A stretch of DNA of 64,000 nucleotides from Shinella lacus (GCF_010994755.1 NZ_WHSB02000004.1:372001-436000); one strand, 5' to 3'; numbered from the stretch's first letter, positions 9,111 through 17,254 are shown. Made by a program: numbers and translations. Notes: generated by a model not told the origin, from the letters alone.

Positions 9111-9124
9111 TGTGGTGGGGTTTA

Positions 9125-9154
9125 CCCCCCTCTGCCCGGCAGGGCAGAGGGGGG
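9125..9154. repeat. Perfect 13-bp palindrome with 4-base loop
   Basis: CCCCCCTCTGCCC (9125-9137), loop GGCA, GGGCAGAGGGGGG (9142-9154). It is a REP-like hairpin just downstream of ilvE (minus strand) and could protect or end both convergent messages. Confidence 0.75.
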
Positions 9155-9175
9155 TGTTTCCACACCCGCAGCCGC

Positions 9176-10063
9176 TTATTCCGCAGCTGCCGCGACCGGG
9201 TAGACTTCTTTCATGTAGTCGTTCATCAGCGTTTCGCAGATCGTGCCCGGCGTGAAGCGGTAGGGACCGATTTCCGAGACCGGCGTCACTTCGGCGGCCG
9301 AACCGGTCAGGAAGCATTCGGAGAAGTCCGAAAGCTCTTCCGGCATGATCACCCGCTCGACGACCTCATAGCCGCGGCGCTTGGCGAGACCGATAACCGT
9401 GCGGCGCGTAATACCGTCGAGGAAGCAGTCCGGCACCGGCGTGTGGATGACGCCGTCCTTGACGAAGAAGACGTTGGCGCCGGTGGCTTCCGCCACCTGG
9501 CCGCGATAGTCGAGCATCAACGCATCCGCATAGCCCTTGGCTTCGGCGGCGTGCTTGGAGATCGTGCAGATCATGTAGAGGCCGGCAGCCTTCGACTTCG
9601 ACGGCGCGGTCTTCGGGTCCGGGCGGCGGTACTCGGCAATATCGAGGCGGATGCCCTTCAGCTTTTCGGCCGGATTGAAGTAGCTGCCCCACTGCCAGAT
9701 GGCGATTGCCACGTTGATGCGGTTGTTCTGCGCCGAAACGCCCATCATCTCCGAACCGCGCCAGGCGATCGGCCGCGCATAGGCTTCCGAAAAGCCCTGG
9801 CGCTTCAGGAGTTCGGTGGTGGCCGCATCGAGCTCTTCCACCGAATAGGGGATCTTGAAGCCGAGGATTTCGGCCGAGGCATGCAGGCGCTGGTTATGCT
9901 CGGTGAGCTTGAAGATGCGCCCGCCATAGGCGCGCTCGCCTTCGAACACCGCGCTTGCATAATGCAGGCCGTGCGTCAGCACGTGAATCTTTGCGTCCTT
10001 CCAGTCGACGAATTCGCCGTTGAACCAGATTTGTCCGTCCAGTTGGTCAAAGGGAACTGCCAT
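9176..10063 (-). CDS. ilvE: Branched-chain amino acid aminotransferase
   Basis: A 295-residue fold-type IV PLP enzyme that makes or breaks Val, Leu and Ile with 2-oxoglutarate/glutamate. The family opening FNGEFVDWKDAKIHVLTHGL is present. The likely Schiff-base lysine is K158 in SKSKAAGLYM. EATGANVFFVKDG and GITRRTVIGLA, the phosphate-cup signature, follow. It is divergent from the MarR-type gene with 238 bp between. A hairpin lies past the stop codon. Confidence 0.95.
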   Translation of the reverse strand: MAVPFDQLDGQIWFNGEFVDWKDAKIHVLTHGLHYASAVFEGERAYGGRIFKLTEHNQRLHASAEILGFKIPYSVEELDAATTELLKRQGFSEAYARPIAWRGSEMMGVSAQNNRINVAIAIWQWGSYFNPAEKLKGIRLDIAEYRRPDPKTAPSKSKAAGLYMICTISKHAAEAKGYADALMLDYRGQVAEATGANVFFVKDGVIHTPVPDCFLDGITRRTVIGLAKRRGYEVVERVIMPEELSDFSECFLTGSAAEVTPVSEIGPYRFTPGTICETLMNDYMKEVYPVAAAAE

Positions 10064-10244
10064 CGTGTCATCCTCCGGCGCTGCCGCGCCATTCTTTCAA
10101 GTTGATTGTTTCGCCCGTTACGGTCTAACCAGAAACGGGCAGGATTACCTGATTGAGAGCGTAATCCGGATTGGGGATCGGCAAAACACCGGAATTCTTC
10201 GGCGCCCGGGGACCGCAATGCGCGCGGACCCTATCAAGGGCGGA

Positions 10245-10273
10245 AAAATATGTCAATAAAACTGACGTATTTT
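10245..10273. promoter_or_regulatory. Inverted-repeat operator candidate upstream of the MarR-type gene
   Basis: AAAATATGTCA (10245-10255) and TGACGTATTTT (10263-10273) are complements at 10 of 11 positions around a 7-base spacer. TATAAA follows at 10276-10281 as a possible -10, so the dyad would cover the -35 area. It suits autoregulation by the MarR protein starting at 10302. Confidence 0.6.
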
Positions 10274-10301
10274 GCTATAAATTACGCGGGGACGGCAAGG
10301 C

Positions 10302-10808
10302 ATGAAAGGAAATGACAACGTGGCCCGGCAGGTGGCGGACAAGAGCGGCGAAGACGAGCTGCACGAGGATGCCATGACAGGCGGCGGACGCATCGATTTC
10401 GAGATCATCGAGGGCTTCTTCTTCGCCTATCGCGACTTCATTTCCGATCCCGACGCGATCCTGGAAAAGAGCGGCTTCGGCCGCGCGCACCACCGCGTCG
10501 TGCACTTTGTCAACCGCGAGCCCGGCATGACGGTCGCCGACCTGCTCGACACGCTGAAGATCACCAAGCAGAGCCTGGCGCGCGTCTTGAAGCAGCTGAT
10601 CGATTCCGGCTATATCCAGCAGGTGGCCGGCCCCGAGGATCGCCGCCAGCGAAAGCTCTACCCGACACGGGCCGGACGGGACCTGGCGCTGGCGCTTGCC
10701 GAGCCGCAATCCCGCCGCATCGCCCGTGCATTTGAGGCGATGAACGCGGACGACCGCCGGGTGGTGATCCAGTTCCTCACCGGCATGCAGAACGCCAAGA
10801 CCGAATGA
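10302..10808 (+). CDS. MarR-family transcriptional regulator (PetP-like)
   Basis: A 168-residue winged-helix regulator. The DNA-binding region spans about 65-125: MTVADLLDTLKITKQSLARV as the helix-turn-helix, then the wing PEDRRQRKLYPT with its conserved D-R pair. The N-terminal 25 residues are charged and unlike the family core. It directly precedes an OmpR-type response regulator with 20 bp between. The same gene order was described as petP-petR in Rhodobacter capsulatus; the symbol is withheld because identity with that gene is inferred from order and family only. A dyad operator lies about 30 bp upstream. Confidence 0.88.
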   Translation: MKGNDNVARQVADKSGEDELHEDAMTGGGRIDFEIIEGFFFAYRDFISDPDAILEKSGFGRAHHRVVHFVNREPGMTVADLLDTLKITKQSLARVLKQLIDSGYIQQVAGPEDRRQRKLYPTRAGRDLALALAEPQSRRIARAFEAMNADDRRVVIQFLTGMQNAKTE

Positions 10809-10828
10809 AAGACTAAAGGAGGAAGACG

Positions 10829-11536
10829 ATGACCGCTGCCGGCGCACCCTCCGACGACGCATCCCATCTTCTCGTCGTCGACGACGACACCCGCATCCGC
10901 GAGCTGCTCAACCGCTACCTGATGGAGCAGGGTTTTCGCGTGACCGTGGCGGGCGATGCGGACGAGGCACGGCGGAAGCTGCGCGGCCTCGATTTCGACC
11001 TCATCATCATGGACGTGATGATGCCCGGCGAAAGCGGCCTGTCGCTGACGAAAAGCCTGCGCGACATCCGCCCCGTGCCGATCCTGATGCTGACGGCGCT
11101 CGCCGAATCCAAGGCCCGCATCGAAGGCCTGGAGGCCGGCGCGGACGATTATCTCTCCAAACCCTTCGAGCCGCGCGAACTGGTGCTGCGCATCAACAAC
11201 ATCCTCAAGCGCAACGCCCCGCCGACGACGCCGAAGATCGAGCAGGTCATGTTCGGCCCCTACACCTTCTCCATCGTGCGCAAGGAGCTGAAGCGCGGCA
11301 GCGACGCCATCCGGCTGACCGACCGCGAGCAGGAGATCATGCTGCTCTTCTCGCTGCGCGCCGGCGAAACCATTCCGCGCCACGAGCTGATCGGCGAAGA
11401 AACAGAAGTGGGAGAACGCACAATCGACGTGCAGATCAATCGCTTGAGGCGTAAGATCGAGGACGATCCGTCCAACCCGGTGTGGCTGCAAACCGTGCGC
11501 GGCATCGGCTATCGATTGAGCGTGGAGCAAGGCTGA
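10829..11536 (+). CDS. OmpR-family response regulator (PetR-like)
   Basis: A 235-residue two-domain regulator. The receiver (about 12-125) has an acidic pocket (D18-D20), the phospho-acceptor D62 in IIMDVMMPGESG, and the conserved lysine in DYLSKPFEP. The C-terminal winged helix (about 140-232) has VGERTIDVQINRLRRKIEDD and VRGIGYRL. AGGAGGA precedes the ATG. It follows the MarR gene and precedes a histidine kinase, so the three probably work in one signalling unit; the input signal is unknown. Confidence 0.93.
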   Translation: MTAAGAPSDDASHLLVVDDDTRIRELLNRYLMEQGFRVTVAGDADEARRKLRGLDFDLIIMDVMMPGESGLSLTKSLRDIRPVPILMLTALAESKARIEGLEAGADDYLSKPFEPRELVLRINNILKRNAPPTTPKIEQVMFGPYTFSIVRKELKRGSDAIRLTDREQEIMLLFSLRAGETIPRHELIGEETEVGERTIDVQINRLRRKIEDDPSNPVWLQTVRGIGYRLSVEQG

Positions 11537-11669
11537 CCGTGCGCTGCCGAGGTCACTTCAACAAAAGCTTTAACGCGGTTTTCCGTGCGCCTTTGCATGA
11601 AAACCCGAAGGCAAGCTCTTGGCGCGACTCGCAGAAACGCCACCGCGCCCATAGGGAAATACCGGTCCG

Positions 11670-13052
11670 ATGACCACGTTCGAGACCTTCAAGCGGGATA
11701 TCGAGCGCGCGCCGGCCGCCGGCTGGAAGCGTCTCGGCCGCTGGCTGCGCCGCCAGTTGCCGACAGGTCTTTATGCGCGCTCGCTGCTCATCATCATCAT
11801 CCCGATGGTGCTGCTGCAATCGGTCGTCGCCTTCGTCTTCATGGAGCGCCACTGGCAGCTCGTGACGCAGCGCCTGTCGACCGCCGTCACGCGCGACATC
11901 GCCGCCATCATCGATCTCATCGACACCTACCCGCAGGATGCCAACTATACCGAGATCATCCGCATCGCGCGCGAGCGGCTGGAGTTGAACGTCGCCATCG
12001 AACCCGGCACCGAGTTGCCGGCGCCACGCACCAAGCCGTTCTTCAACATCCTGGATGAAATCCTGAGCGAAGAAATCGTGCGCCAGATACGCCGCCCGTT
12101 CTGGATCGACACCGTCGGCGAAAGCAATCTTGTCGAGATCCGCATCCTGCTCGACAACAAGATCCTGCGCGTCTACGCCCGGCGCAACCAGGCCTATGCC
12201 TCCAACACCCATATCTTCCTGCTCTGGATGGTCGGCACCTCGCTGGTGCTGATCACCATCTCGATCCTCTTCCTGCGCGGCCAGATCCGGCCGATCCTGG
12301 CGCTGGCGCAGGCGGCGGAAAGCTTTGGCAAGGGCCAGAAGATGCCGGAGGATTTCGCGCCGCGCGGCGCCGACGAGGTGCGCCGCGCCGGACTCGCCTT
12401 CATCCTCATGCGCGAGCGCATCGAGCGCCAGATGGAACAGCGCACCGCCATGCTGACCGGCGTCAGCCACGACCTGCGCACGATCCTCACCCGCTTCAAG
12501 CTGCAGCTGGCGCTCGCCGGCGACAATCCGGACCTGCAGGGCCTGCACAAGGATGTCGCCGACATGCAGACCATGCTCGAAGGCTATCTCTCCTTCGCGC
12601 GCGGCGATGTCGAGGAGGATGTGGGGCAATTGCGGCTCTCCGACCTCTTCGAAAAGTTCGCCATGGAAGCCGAACTGCACGAACGCGCCTTCTCCAGCGA
12701 GATCGACGGCGAAGAAGACGTCATGGTGCGCCCGAACGCCTTCAGCCGGCTCGTCGGCAACCTCGTCTCGAATTCGATGCGCTATGCCAAGACGGTGCAT
12801 GTCGAGGCGCGCCACCGCGCCAAATGGCTGACCATCACCGTCGACGACGACGGACCGGGCATTCCGGAGCGCTCGCGCGACGACGTCTTCAAGCCGTTCT
12901 TCCGCCTCGACGAGGCGCGCAATCTCGATGCGTCGGGCACCGGCCTCGGCCTTGCCATCGCCCGCGACATCGCGCGCAGCCACGGCGGCAATGTCACGCT
13001 GTCGGACAGCCCGATGGGCGGGCTCCGCGCGACGATCCGCATTCCTGCATGA
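11670..13052 (+). CDS. EnvZ-type sensor histidine kinase
   Basis: A 460-residue inner-membrane kinase. TM1 is at about 37-57 and TM2 at about 183-203, with a periplasmic loop of about 125 residues between. HAMP follows (about 204-256), then the phospho-acceptor H267 in GVSHDLRTILTRFK. The HATPase domain has NLVSNSMRYA (N box), DDDGPGIPE (G1) and GTGLGLAIARDIA (G2). It is the natural partner of the response regulator 134 bp upstream. The periplasmic loop carries no sensing fold I recognise. Confidence 0.93.
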   Translation: MTTFETFKRDIERAPAAGWKRLGRWLRRQLPTGLYARSLLIIIIPMVLLQSVVAFVFMERHWQLVTQRLSTAVTRDIAAIIDLIDTYPQDANYTEIIRIARERLELNVAIEPGTELPAPRTKPFFNILDEILSEEIVRQIRRPFWIDTVGESNLVEIRILLDNKILRVYARRNQAYASNTHIFLLWMVGTSLVLITISILFLRGQIRPILALAQAAESFGKGQKMPEDFAPRGADEVRRAGLAFILMRERIERQMEQRTAMLTGVSHDLRTILTRFKLQLALAGDNPDLQGLHKDVADMQTMLEGYLSFARGDVEEDVGQLRLSDLFEKFAMEAELHERAFSSEIDGEEDVMVRPNAFSRLVGNLVSNSMRYAKTVHVEARHRAKWLTITVDDDGPGIPERSRDDVFKPFFRLDEARNLDASGTGLGLAIARDIARSHGGNVTLSDSPMGGLRATIRIPA

Positions 13053-13068
13053 TCGACAGGAGGAACCG

Positions 13069-13653
13069 ATGAGCGATTTTCCCTTTGACGGCATGACCTG
13101 GTTTAATCCGCCGCCGGCAGGTGCCGTCCGCGACGGCCACCTCCACATCAAGACCGGCCTCAAGACGGATTTCTGGCAGCGCACCTATTACGGCTTCCAG
13201 CCTGACAGCGGCCATTTCCTGCACCGATCATGGACCGGCGACTTCACGCTGGAGACGACGTTTCGCGGGCATTACGACACGCTCTACGACCAGGCCGGTC
13301 TTATGATCCGCCACGACGAAACCCTGTGGGTGAAATGCGGCATCGAATTCACCGACGGCGCGAAACATTTCAGCGTGGTGGTGACGCGCGGCCATTCCGA
13401 CTGGTCCGCCTTCCGCATCGACCACGAGTTCGACCTGATCTCGGTGCGGGTGACACGCAACGGCGACGCGCTTTTCATCCAGTATCGGACGGACGCCCTG
13501 ACGGAATGGCGGGTGGCCCGCCTCGCCTATTTCCCGCCGGAGGTTCCGGACCTCTCGGTCGGCGTCACGGCCTGCTCGCCGCAGCGCGAAGGTTTTGAGG
13601 CCGAATTTACCGACTTCCGGCTAGGACCGCCGGTGTCGCGGGATATCCACTAG
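13069..13653 (+). CDS. DUF1349-family protein
   Basis: A 194-residue cytosolic protein. It has the DUF1349 layout: an early W, FWQRTYYGF, DFTLETTFRG, then DQAGLMIRHDETLWVKCGIE, which matches the concanavalin-like jelly-roll seen in the family, and a final EFTDFRLG. Members are thought to bind carbohydrate-like ligands, but no reaction is established. The gene starts 16 bp after the kinase stop with AGGAGGA in the gap, so it is very probably the last gene of the MarR/OmpR/EnvZ operon. Confidence 0.85.
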   Translation: MSDFPFDGMTWFNPPPAGAVRDGHLHIKTGLKTDFWQRTYYGFQPDSGHFLHRSWTGDFTLETTFRGHYDTLYDQAGLMIRHDETLWVKCGIEFTDGAKHFSVVVTRGHSDWSAFRIDHEFDLISVRVTRNGDALFIQYRTDALTEWRVARLAYFPPEVPDLSVGVTACSPQREGFEAEFTDFRLGPPVSRDIH

Positions 13654-13691
13654 GCCTGGCTCTCCAGACCACAGGCCTCCAACCCCTCCTC

Positions 13692-13768
13692 CGTCATGCT
13701 CGGCCTTGAGCCGAGCATCCACCCGCAGCGGGTGGGCGTGGATCCTCGGGTCGAGCCCGAGGATGACG
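13692..13768. repeat. 77-bp three-hairpin intergenic repeat, copy 1
   Basis: It is bounded by CGTCAT (13692-13697) and ATGACG (13763-13768). Inside are three stems: ATGCTCGGC/GCCGAGCAT, CACCCGC/GCGGGTG and ATCCTCGGG/CCCGAGGAT. A second copy of identical length lies at 23122-23198. It resembles the RIME-type mosaic elements of rhizobia. Confidence 0.85.
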
Positions 13769-13805
13769 ATGGTGGGTGAGGTAAGGCTAGTCGTCTCTCG
13801 CGGGC

Positions 13806-14147
13806 TCAGCACATCTTCTTGCCGTTGGGCACCGGCTGGCCGACGCCGGCGAGAACGATCGCGCCAGTCTCGTCCTCGAAGCCGAGCGTCAGCACTTCCG
13901 AGCGCACCGGACCGATCTGGCGCGGCGGGAAGTTGACGACGGCCAGCACCTGGCGACCGACGAGTTCTTCCAGCGTGTAGTGTACGGTGATCTGCGCCGA
14001 GGATTTCTTCGTGCCGATCTCGGGGCCGAAATCGATCGTCAGCTTGTAGGCCGGCTTCCGCGCTTCCGGAAAGGGCAGCGCCTCGATGATGGTGCCGACG
14101 CGAATATCGACACGTTCGAAATCGGCATAGGTAATGGTGTCGCTCAT
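13806..14147 (-). CDS. csaA: CsaA-type tRNA-binding/chaperone-like protein
   Basis: A 113-residue OB-fold protein, the stand-alone form of the tRNA-binding domain found in methionyl- and phenylalanyl-tRNA synthetases. Typical segments are FERVDIRVGTIIEALPFPEA, KLTIDFGPEIG, the ITVHYTLEELVGRQVLAVVN strand, and PPRQIGPVRSEVL. CsaA proteins were described as export-related chaperones and bind tRNA in vitro. Length is exactly that of the family. It is monocistronic between two repeat elements. Confidence 0.93.
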   Translation of the reverse strand: MSDTITYADFERVDIRVGTIIEALPFPEARKPAYKLTIDFGPEIGTKKSSAQITVHYTLEELVGRQVLAVVNFPPRQIGPVRSEVLTLGFEDETGAIVLAGVGQPVPNGKKMC

Positions 14148-14158
14148 GGGAAATCCTT

Positions 14159-14219
14159 GGAAGCAATTCCAGGAAAAGTGTGAAGCGGTCTTCCGTCAGG
14201 AATTGCGTAAAACAACGAG
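14159..14219. repeat. Dispersed palindromic repeat (GCAATTCC...GGAATTGC type)
   Basis: GCAATTCC (14163-14170) and GGAATTGC (14199-14206) flank a GTGTGAAGCGGTCTTCC core, followed by GTAAAACAA. A related copy with the same order of blocks lies at 63711-63770. The type is common between rhizobial genes. Confidence 0.65.
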
Positions 14220-14220
14220 C

Positions 14221-15039
14221 TCAGCCCGCCAGTTCCTCGGCGCGCGTGCGGGCGGCGGCGATGGCCTTGTCGAAGAGCGGCTGCATGCCGTTCTCCGCCA
14301 TCAGGACCGAGAGGGCCGCGGCCGTGGTGCCGCCGGGCGAGGTGACGTTCTGGCGCAGGCGGCCGGCGTCGTCGGGGGACTGGTGAAGCAATTCACCAGC
14401 CCCCGCGACGGTTTCCCGTGCGAGCCGCATGGCGAGGTCCGCCGGCAGGCCCAATTTGCGCCCTGCCTCCGCCATGCACTCGACGAGATAGAAAACATAG
14501 GCCGGGCCGCTGCCCGAGACCGCCGTGACGGCGTCGATATCGCCCTCGGTCGCGACCCATTCGACGGGACCGCTGACCTTCAGCAGGGAATGCACGAAAT
14601 CGCGCTGCGTTTCGGAAACCCGGGCATTGGCAAAGGCGCCCGTCACGCCGCGGCCGATCATCGCCGGCGTGTTCGGCATGGCGCGCACGGTGGCGGCCTC
14701 GCCGAGATGACCTTCGAGATTGGCGATCGTCTTGCCGGCGGCAACCGAAACCACGACGGTCTCCGGCCCGACCAGCCCCTTCAGGCCCGGCAGGACCTGA
14801 TCGATGAGCTGCGGCTTGAGTGCGACGAAGAGGATGCCGGCCTTCAAGCCCTCGGGGGCTGCCGTTTCATGGCGCGCACCGTTATCGGCGATCAGCTTGG
14901 CCATGGCCGGCTGCGGGCCGGGATCGATCACGATCACCGAGGAGCCGGCAATGCCGCTCTTCAACCAGCCGGCCAGCATCGCGCCGCCCATATTGCCGGC
15001 GCCGATGAGAACGATTGGCCCTGAACCTGCAACTGCCAT
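14221..15039 (-). CDS. proC: Pyrroline-5-carboxylate reductase
   Basis: A 272-residue enzyme for the last step of proline synthesis, reducing pyrroline-5-carboxylate with NAD(P)H. The Rossmann motif LIGAGNMGGAM is at about 11-21. The middle has RAMPNTPAMIGRGVTG. The C-terminal signature region holds DAVTAVSGSGPAYVFYLVE and VTSPGGTTAAALSVL. Length is typical. It starts 2 bp after the stop of the YbjN-family gene and is clearly co-transcribed with it. Confidence 0.97.
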   Translation of the reverse strand: MAVAGSGPIVLIGAGNMGGAMLAGWLKSGIAGSSVIVIDPGPQPAMAKLIADNGARHETAAPEGLKAGILFVALKPQLIDQVLPGLKGLVGPETVVVSVAAGKTIANLEGHLGEAATVRAMPNTPAMIGRGVTGAFANARVSETQRDFVHSLLKVSGPVEWVATEGDIDAVTAVSGSGPAYVFYLVECMAEAGRKLGLPADLAMRLARETVAGAGELLHQSPDDAGRLRQNVTSPGGTTAAALSVLMAENGMQPLFDKAIAAARTRAEELAG

Positions 15040-15041
15040 TT

Positions 15042-15542
15042 TTACGCTTCTCCGACGGTCTCGAAGAGCACCGCATCGACGGCGGCTTCAGCCGCCATGC
15101 CGGACCAGACGACGAACTGGAAGGCCTGGAAATAGGCTTCGCAGGCTTCAAGCGCGCTGGAGAGCAGCACCTCGACCTGCTTGTTGGTGGGCTCGGCACC
15201 GCCGGCAAGCAGCAGCGACTGGCGGAAGATCACCACGTCCTCGCGGCGCCACAGGTCGAAATGGCCCATCAGCACCTGGCCGTTCACATGCGAGAGCAGG
15301 CAGTGCACCTCGGCGACGCGGCTTTCGGGAACCTTGATGTCGAAGGCGCAGGCAAGGTGCAGCGCCTCGAACTCTTCCATCCACGAGAAGGAGACGTGGT
15401 AGTCCGTCCACTTGCCCTCGACGGTCATCGCGATCTCGTCTTCGCCGGAGCGTTCGAAGGTCCAATCATTGTTGGCCGCGACGAACTCGATCATGTCGAC
15501 CGGGTTGGACTGACGCCCGATATCCAATTCCATAAGGCTCAT
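15042..15542 (-). CDS. YbjN-domain protein
   Basis: A 166-residue soluble protein with the YbjN fold, which resembles type III secretion chaperones. Visible features are the WTFERSGEDEIAMTVEGKW strand pair, ALHLACAFDIKVPE, and the VNGQVLMGHFDLW segment followed by VVIFRQSL. The function of YbjN proteins is not settled; in enterobacteria they affect motility and stress behaviour. It is joined to proC with a 2-bp gap, an arrangement I have seen in rhizobia. Upstream is an A+T-rich region with several GANTC sites. Confidence 0.85.
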   Translation of the reverse strand: MSLMELDIGRQSNPVDMIEFVAANNDWTFERSGEDEIAMTVEGKWTDYHVSFSWMEEFEALHLACAFDIKVPESRVAEVHCLLSHVNGQVLMGHFDLWRREDVVIFRQSLLLAGGAEPTNKQVEVLLSSALEACEAYFQAFQFVVWSGMAAEAAVDAVLFETVGEA

Positions 15543-15933
15543 GCATCACCTTCTCGACCGGCAGGCGTGCAAAATCGCGCTCACACCGCGACGCTGCAAA
15601 CCATACTCGGAGATACAACACTGAATGATTGCTCGGCACTAAACGCAATCTGGACGACTTACCCTGCCCGAAGCTTGCGCTGCCCGTCTCGAATCATCAT
15701 TTAAAATCAGTGTATAACGGCGGAGTCACGACGCCAGCCCCCGCCCCGCCATTTTCTCCGCCCGGTTGTGGACAGAGGTTGCGAAAAAGATTCAGGTCGG
15801 AGGCTTAAAGGACTCTGCGAAAAGGGCTTTTCGGATGTGTCCACAGGGGTAAAAATTTTATTAAAAAAAACGGTTGGCGCGATGTGAATCACGCCAACCG
15901 GCTCTCGTCTAGCAAAACCTGTCCTGAAACAGC
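15543..15933 (-). promoter_or_regulatory. Intergenic control region of the YbjN-proC operon
   Basis: No gene is present. The part next to YbjN (15590-15710) is A+T-rich and should contain its promoter. GANTC sites occur at 15692, 15723, 15789, 15811 and 15886. TTGTGGACA (15766-15774) and TGTCCACA (15838-15845) are inverted copies of a DnaA-box-like octamer. The ubiK terminator occupies 15863-15900. Confidence 0.5.
15863..15900 (-). terminator. Rho-independent terminator of ubiK
   Basis: On the minus strand CGGTTGGCG (15900-15892) pairs with CGCCAACCG (15879-15871) and is followed by eight T. Confidence 0.9.
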
Positions 15934-16191
15934 TCAGTTGCCCGTGTTGAGGCGGGCTTCGAGGGCCTCGATGCGCTTCAGCAGCGCGTCGTTTTCGTCC
16001 CGCGCCTTGATCGCCATTTCGCGCACCGCTTCGAATTCCTCGCGCTTGACGAGGTCCATGCCGTTGATGAAGCGTTCGGCCTGCGCGCGGAACACCGTCT
16101 CGGCCTCCTTGCGCACGCCCTGGGCGGCGCCGGCGGCATCGGTCATCAGCTTGGCGAAGTCGTCGAGAATGCGGTTGGCACCGGTGGTCAT
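15934..16191 (-). CDS. ubiK: Ubiquinone biosynthesis accessory factor UbiK (BMFP/YqiC family)
   Basis: An 85-residue, highly helical protein. The N-terminal half (ILDDFAKLMTDAAGAAQGVR) is amphipathic. The C-terminal half is a coiled coil with the family signature VKREEFEAVREMAIKAR followed by EALEARL. UbiK/BMFP proteins form trimers that bind membranes and help the ubiquinone-making complex with UbiJ. Length and motif are standard. It is monocistronic, with a strong terminator, and divergent from lgt. Confidence 0.9.
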   Translation of the reverse strand: MTTGANRILDDFAKLMTDAAGAAQGVRKEAETVFRAQAERFINGMDLVKREEFEAVREMAIKARDENDALLKRIEALEARLNTGN

Positions 16192-16403
16192 GGTCTGCCC
16201 TCCTCGGGTGTCGATGGTGGTCCTGCGGGCAATCCTCGCCCGCGCCTTGGCACTGAGGTAGGGTCTGGAACCGTTCCTTGCAAGCGGATTCCGGTGGATC
16301 GCCGGCCGTTCGGGCCACTCGGCGGCGCCCTATCACGATTTATCGCCTTGACCCTGCCGTAAGGCGCCTCCATCTTCCGCGCGAAAACCGGAAGACATTA
16401 GCC

Positions 16404-17246
16404 TTGACGAACATAGCCCAACTCTTCGCCATCATGCCCTACCCGGAGATCGATCCGATCGCCTTCTCCATCGGCCCGGTGGCCGTGCACTGGTACGGCA
16501 TCGCCTATGTCGTGGGCATCCTGCTCGGCTGGGTCTATGCGCGCCGGCTGATCGAGACGCCGCGGCTGTGGGTGGGCGGCGCGCCGATGAGCCGCACCCA
16601 GCTCGACGACTTCCTCGTCTGGGCCGCCGTCGGCATCATTCTGGGCGGCCGCATCGGCTATATCCTGTTCTACGATTTCCCGAACGTCGCGGCCGATCCG
16701 CTGCGCGCCCTCCAGGTCTGGAACGGCGGCATGTCCTTCCATGGCGGCCTTGCGGGCACGACGCTCGCCATGATCCTCTTCGCCCGCCGCAACGGTATCG
16801 CGATGTGGAGCCTGTTCGACATCGTCGCCGCCGTCGTGCCGATCGGCCTGTTCTTCGGCCGCATCGCCAATTTCGTCAACGGCGAGCTCTGGGGCCGCCT
16901 GTCGGACGCGCCCTGGGCCGTCATCTTCCCGGAGGCCGGCCCCTTCGCCCGCCATCCGAGCCAGCTCTATGAGGCAGGCCTCGAAGGCATCGTCCTTCTC
17001 GCCGTGCTCGCCATCGCCATCTATCGGTTCGGCGCCCTGAAGCGCCCCGGCATCGTCACCGGCATCTTCGTCGCAGGCTATGCGCTGTCGCGCATCACGG
17101 TGGAGTTCTTCCGCGAGCCGGACCCGCAGCTCGGCTATCTCGTCGGCGGCTGGCTCACCATGGGCATGCTGCTCTCGCTGCCCATGCTCGCCCTCGGCCT
17201 GTGGGCGATCGTTCGTGCCCGCGCGGCCCGGCCGGCAAGCGCCTGA
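16404..17246 (+). CDS. lgt: Prolipoprotein diacylglyceryl transferase
   Basis: A 280-residue inner-membrane enzyme with about seven spans that transfers diacylglycerol from phosphatidylglycerol to the lipobox cysteine of prolipoproteins. The essential MSFHGGLAG loop and the Lgt signature [14 protein letters not shown] are present. The TTG at 16404 is chosen because GGAAG lies 9 bases upstream and the short lead-in matches rhizobial homologs. The ATG at 16434 has no ribosome site. The next gene begins 8 bp after the stop, so lgt opens an operon running at least to pgeF. Confidence 0.95.
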   Translation: MTNIAQLFAIMPYPEIDPIAFSIGPVAVHWYGIAYVVGILLGWVYARRLIETPRLWVGGAPMSRTQLDDFLVWAAVGIILGGRIGYILFYDFPNVAADPLRALQVWNGGMSFHGGLAGTTLAMILFARRNGIAMWSLFDIVAAVVPIGLFFGRIANFVNGELWGRLSDAPWAVIFPEAGPFARHPSQLYEAGLEGIVLLAVLAIAIYRFGALKRPGIVTGIFVAGYALSRITVEFFREPDPQLGYLVGGWLTMGMLLSLPMLALGLWAIVRARAARPASA

Positions 17247-17254
17247 GCACGCCC

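Noticed and set aside
11553-13184. Long minus-strand frame opposite the histidine kinase
   Set aside because: The plus-strand kinase has all boxes in order; the antisense frame has no motif and only reflects codon bias.
15692-15900. Possible chromosome origin (A+T tract, DnaA-like boxes, GANTC)
   Set aside because: The neighbours are ubiK, lgt and proC rather than hemE-side genes, there are only two box-like sites, and the A tract is part of a terminator. A regulated promoter is the simpler reading.
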